Assembly (NCBI GenBank): GCA_001673575.1
Contig: LZME01000116.1
Coordinates: 44,087-108,086 of the forward strand
Reading direction: 5' to 3'
DNA length: 64,000 bases
Source of the DNA: Mycolicibacter heraklionensis
Lineage (GTDB): Bacteria > Actinomycetota > Actinomycetes > Mycobacteriales > Mycobacteriaceae
Below, piece after piece: positions 61,304 to 64,000 of the stretch; position 1 is the stretch's first letter, and the number at the start of each line of letters is the position of its first letter. Position numbers and translations under genes: made by a program. Below the pieces are notes generated by a model. The model was not told the origin of the DNA. It made no database searches and was given only the letters and a program-made list of their open reading frames with translations.

Positions 61304-61306
61304 GGT
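61301..61306 (+). promoter_or_regulatory. Putative -10 box for leaderless xthA mRNA
   Basis: TAGGGT lies 6 bases before the xthA GTG at 61313. No Shine-Dalgarno is present. Overlaps the upstream stop codon. Inferred. Confidence 0.35.
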
Positions 61307-61312
61307 GGCTGC

Positions 61313-62125
61313 GTGACTGCTCTGCGACTGGCCACCTGGAACGTCAACTCCATCCGCTCTCGGGTGGACCGGGTGACCGACTGGCTGGCGCGCGCCGAAG
61401 TCGACGTGCTGGCCATGCAGGAGACCAAGTGCACCGACGCCCAGTTTCCGGCGCTGCCGTTTCACGAATTGGGCTACGAGGTCGCCCATGTCGGGCTGAA
61501 CCAGTGGAACGGCGTGGCGATCGCGTCGCGGGTCGGCCTGGACGACATCGAGATCGGGTTTCCCGGCCAGCCGGCGTGGGCCAAGGCCGACGCCGATCCC
61601 GCCGTAGAGGCGCGCGCGTTGGGCGCCACCTGCGGCGGGGTGCGGGTATGGAGCCTGTATGTCCCCAATGGTCGCGCCCTGAACGACCCGCACTACACCT
61701 ACAAGCTGGATTGGCTTGCGGCGCTGCGCGATACCGCCGAGGGGTGGTTGCGCGACGATCCGTCGGCGCCGATCGCGCTGGTGGGCGACTGGAACATCGC
61801 TCCCCAGGACGACGACGTATGGAGCATGGAGTTCTTCGAGGGCGCGACGCACGTTTCGCAACCGGAGCGCTTGGCCTTCCAGGCGATGGCCGACGCGCAG
61901 TTCCTCGACCTGGTGCGGCCCTTCACGCCCGGCCCCGGCGTCTACACCTACTGGGACTACACCCAGCTGCGGTTCCCGAAGAAGCAGGGCATGCGCATCG
62001 ACTTCATCCTGGGCTCCCCCGCGCTGGCGACTCGCGTCGCGCACGCCGAGATCGTCCGCGAGGAGCGCAAGGGCAAGTCACCGAGTGACCACGCCCCGGT
62101 GCTGGTCGAGATCCGCCGGGACTGA
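61313..62125 (+). CDS. xthA: Exodeoxyribonuclease III
   Basis: XthA is an exonuclease III-type AP endonuclease and 3'-5' exonuclease for base-excision repair. The 270-residue enzyme has the EEP-family motifs: TWNVNSIRSR (start), LAMQETKCTDAQFP with metal-ligand Glu, the VYVPNG-type region (SLYVPNGRALNDPH), GDWNIAPQDDDVW with catalytic Asp/Asn, YWDYTQLRFPKKQGMRIDFIL, and SDHAPVLVEI with the catalytic His. GTG at 61313. Equivalent to Rv0427c. Confidence 0.95.
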   Translation: MTALRLATWNVNSIRSRVDRVTDWLARAEVDVLAMQETKCTDAQFPALPFHELGYEVAHVGLNQWNGVAIASRVGLDDIEIGFPGQPAWAKADADPAVEARALGATCGGVRVWSLYVPNGRALNDPHYTYKLDWLAALRDTAEGWLRDDPSAPIALVGDWNIAPQDDDVWSMEFFEGATHVSQPERLAFQAMADAQFLDLVRPFTPGPGVYTYWDYTQLRFPKKQGMRIDFILGSPALATRVAHAEIVREERKGKSPSDHAPVLVEIRRD

Positions 62126-62232
62126 TTTACCCGCAGTTCTATGAATTCGGTGTGGATTTCGGACCGATCTCGAAATCACGCATAAGATAGGCGGATTATC
62201 CAATTTGCTCATTTGAAGGGCAGGGAATTCCC

Positions 62233-62721
62233 ATGAACGCCGTCGCAGGGACGGTAAGAAAGGTGGCCGGAGCGGCGAACCGCGCGGTCACCATGACAAC
62301 TGAGGCAGCCGGAGCGATCGGCGGGGCCGCAGTCAACGGGGTAATCGGCGGTGTCAAAGGGGCGGCCGGCGGCGTGCAGCGTGGGCTGCGCACCGGCAGC
62401 CACTCGACTCCCGCGGCCGCGCTGACCCTGGGCGCCCTCGGCGTGACCGGACTGGTCGAGTGGCCCGTGCTGGTCGCGGTGGGCGGCACCGCACTGGTGC
62501 TCAAGCAACTGACCAGCCGGTCCGATGACAGCAAGGCGCCGGCCAAGGCCCCCGCTGCGTCAGTGCGGCCGCTCAAGGCGGCGCCGCCGGCAAAGGCGAC
62601 CAAGCCGGTGAAGTCGGCGAGCTCGTCGACGTCGTCGCGTCGCAGCGCGCAGCCGAAGAAGACGGCGGCGCGCCAATCACGCAGCGGCGCCAGCAGCACT
62701 CGCACCCGTACCCGCCACTAG
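62233..62721 (+). CDS. Alanine/glycine-rich membrane-associated protein (Rv0426c-like)
   Basis: This 162-residue protein has an Ala/Gly-rich amphipathic N-terminus with short GG repeats (EAAGAIGGAAVNGVIGGVKGAAGG). One hydrophobic stretch follows at about residues 60-90 (AAALTLGALGVTGLVEWPVLVAVGGTALVL). A strongly basic tail rich in Lys, Ala, Ser and Arg completes it and could contact nucleic acid or acidic lipids. Equivalent to Rv0426c, whose function is unknown. It lies 11 bases before the P-type ATPase gene, so a shared transcript with ctpH is likely. Confidence 0.8.
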   Translation: MNAVAGTVRKVAGAANRAVTMTTEAAGAIGGAAVNGVIGGVKGAAGGVQRGLRTGSHSTPAAALTLGALGVTGLVEWPVLVAVGGTALVLKQLTSRSDDSKAPAKAPAASVRPLKAAPPAKATKPVKSASSSTSSRRSAQPKKTAARQSRSGASSTRTRTRH

Positions 62722-62732
62722 TCGGGTACCGA

Positions 62733-64000
62733 GTGAATTTAGACTCTCCCCTGCGTGCCGTCCGCCGCTCATGGCCGCTGCGCGCAGCGAATTTCGGTGT
62801 CCAACTGACGTCAGCGCTGATCGATGCCTCAGTCCAGACCGCTGCCGGGGTAGCCGGCGCGATTCTGCCGAACGGCGACGGGGGCCCGGTGCTGTCCCGC
62901 CGCTGCTTCCGCGGTGAGGGACGGGCCTGGGTGGAGATCCGTGGCCTCGACGGCCCCGCCGCTGACGAGCTGGCGACCGCCGTCCTAGACGCTGCCCGTG
63001 CACTGCCCGGGGTGATTTCGGTCCGCTTGAACCACCCGCTGTCGCGCCTGGTGGTCGGGCTCGACCCAACCGCCGACGGCGTCGTCTCAGTGCGTGAACT
63101 GTGTCAGGTGGTGGCGGACACCGAAAGCCAGTACCGCACGGATCGGATTCGGGCGGAATCCCACGGCCACGCCCCGGTGAGCCTGCCCGGCGACGGGATG
63201 ACAGAGACGCTGCGCGCCTTGACTGTCGGGGCCAACATCGCCGGCTTGGGCGCGGCGACGGTGGGCCGGTTGCTGCGCCTGCCGGGCCTGCCGCTCGGCC
63301 TGGAAGCCGGCGTCGTCGTCATCGACTACCAGCCGCGAGTGCGCCGACTGCTGGAGGACCGCATCGGCAAGCAGGCAACCGATACGCTGCTGGCACTGGC
63401 CAGCGCCGGCGTGCACACCCTCAACACCGCGCCGACCACGCTGGCGGTGGACTTATCGGTGGAGGCAATGCGCGCCGGGGAGGAACGCGCCGAGGCACGG
63501 GCCTGGCGCCGCCACGAGCCGGAGCTCGCTCAGCACGCCGATCATCCGCCGGTGACCGTCCCGGAGCGGCCGGCGCCGCGGCCGCCGGGTCCGGTGGAGC
63601 GCCACCTGACCCGCAGCGCCTGGGCGCAAGTCGTCGGGGCTGGGGTGATCGGCGCCGCGACCCGGAATCCGGATCTGGCCGGCACGGCCGCCGCGGTGAC
63701 CGCACCGAAGGCCACCCGCACCGCACGCGAGTCGTTCGCCGCGACCCTGGGCCGCGGTCTGGCCGATCAGCACGGCACGGTGGTGCTGCGGCCGGGCAGC
63801 CTGCGAGAGCTCGACCGCGTCGACACCGTGATCATCGATCCGCGCGTGCTGTGCGGTGAGACGTTGCGGGTGATGCAGGTGCGCGGCGCCGACGACGACG
63901 AACTGCGCGCCGTGTGGGCGCAGGCCCAGGCGCGACTGACCGACGCCGACCTCACACCGGGATGGCACCGCATCGGTCCGCGCTCCGGTGTGCAGGCGTC
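62733..64000 (+). CDS. ctpH: P-type cation-transporting ATPase, N-terminal part (cut by window edge)
   Basis: This is the start of a long mycobacterial P-type ATPase (CtpH, Rv0425c; about 1540 residues in M. tuberculosis) that moves metal cations across the membrane. About 422 residues are visible. They cover the CtpH/CtpI-specific N-terminal extension: two ferredoxin-like or metal-binding-like regions (GVISVRLNHPLSRLVVGLDP), a hydrophobic stretch GANIAGLGAATVGRLLRLPGLPLGLEAGVVV, and the region ending with TVIIDPRVLCGETLRVMQV. The phosphorylation motif lies beyond the window. GTG at 62733 follows Rv0426c-like by 11 bases. The identity rests on synteny and on this N-terminal region. Confidence 0.9.
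   Translation, partial: MNLDSPLRAVRRSWPLRAANFGVQLTSALIDASVQTAAGVAGAILPNGDGGPVLSRRCFRGEGRAWVEIRGLDGPAADELATAVLDAARALPGVISVRLNHPLSRLVVGLDPTADGVVSVRELCQVVADTESQYRTDRIRAESHGHAPVSLPGDGMTETLRALTVGANIAGLGAATVGRLLRLPGLPLGLEAGVVVIDYQPRVRRLLEDRIGKQATDTLLALASAGVHTLNTAPTTLAVDLSVEAMRAGEERAEARAWRRHEPELAQHADHPPVTVPERPAPRPPGPVERHLTRSAWAQVVGAGVIGAATRNPDLAGTAAAVTAPKATRTARESFAATLGRGLADQHGTVVLRPGSLRELDRVDTVIIDPRVLCGETLRVMQVRGADDDELRAVWAQAQARLTDADLTPGWHRIGPRSGVQA

Overview
This is a high-GC actinobacterial chromosome segment from a non-tuberculous Mycobacterium. The placement rests on PPE proteins, HbhA, VirR, RamB, GroEL2 (hsp65, no His-rich tail), DUF732 and DUF445 proteins, and on gene order. Read left to right, the conserved genes follow the M. 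tuberculosis H37Rv order from murB (Rv0482) down to ctpH (Rv0425c), interrupted by blocks that H37Rv lacks at these places. A member of the M. terrae group is possible, but the sequence alone does not settle the species. Homologue names (Rv numbers) come from recalled family knowledge, not from a search.

Layout. 1-3561: murB 5' end, DUF2505 gene, nitrilase, two DUF2993 membrane proteins. 3565-7760 (minus): XRE regulator, hbhA, DUF2516, secreted DUF2599-type protein, deoC, then a calpain-type cysteine protease overlapping a small membrane protein, a pair not expected here. 7848-10092: DUF445 protein divergent from a TetR regulator across a perfect 17-bp palindrome and a dispersed repeat. 10206-15715: glyoxylate/fatty-acid block (fadB2, icl1, thioesterase, ramB, AhpD-like). 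15722-20189: accessory block with a phytol-kinase/DUF92 fusion, a DUF732 protein and two PPE genes. 20427-24675: lpdC, small membrane proteins, DUF779 and aldehyde dehydrogenase, divergent from a prolyl oligopeptidase (24732-26783). 26816-35983: metabolic accessory genes (second aldehyde dehydrogenase, D-aminoacylase, methyltransferase, aldo/keto reductase, two flavin/F420-type split-barrel proteins, metallo-hydrolase-CobU fusion). 36069-37871: groEL2 with two CIRCE operators. 37908-42475: M24 peptidase, DEAD/DEAH helicase, two bacterial-PH membrane proteins. 42578-49270: SDR, moeA2, psd, pssA, secreted chorismate mutase, Cdc48-like AAA ATPase. 49288-56075: accessory catabolic island with a VOC-SRPBCC fusion, two TetR regulators, three SDRs of the mycofactocin-coupled type, a duplicated AhpD-like protein and a P450. 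56135-62721: LON-domain protein, GCS2 ligase, sodC, virR, DUF3263, def, GNAT, xthA, Rv0426c-like; the window ends inside ctpH.

How the parts work together. The icl1/fadB2/ramB block handles acetate and fatty-acid carbon, and a RamB-type site lies upstream of icl1. The 49-56 kb island looks like a small inducible oxidation pathway: a TetR gene sits between the P450 and an SDR, and both promoters share a near-identical 20-bp operator. psd-pssA makes phosphatidylethanolamine. groEL2 carries the HrcA/CIRCE signature.

The least expected items are the calpain protease plus membrane partner (3565-5258), the fused isoprenol-kinase-like membrane protein (15722-17179), the metallo-hydrolase-CobU fusion (34646-35983), a 47-bp dispersed repeat with complementary ends found at four places plus a fragment, and several well-formed palindromic operators. 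No rRNA, tRNA, IS element, CRISPR array or replication origin was seen.
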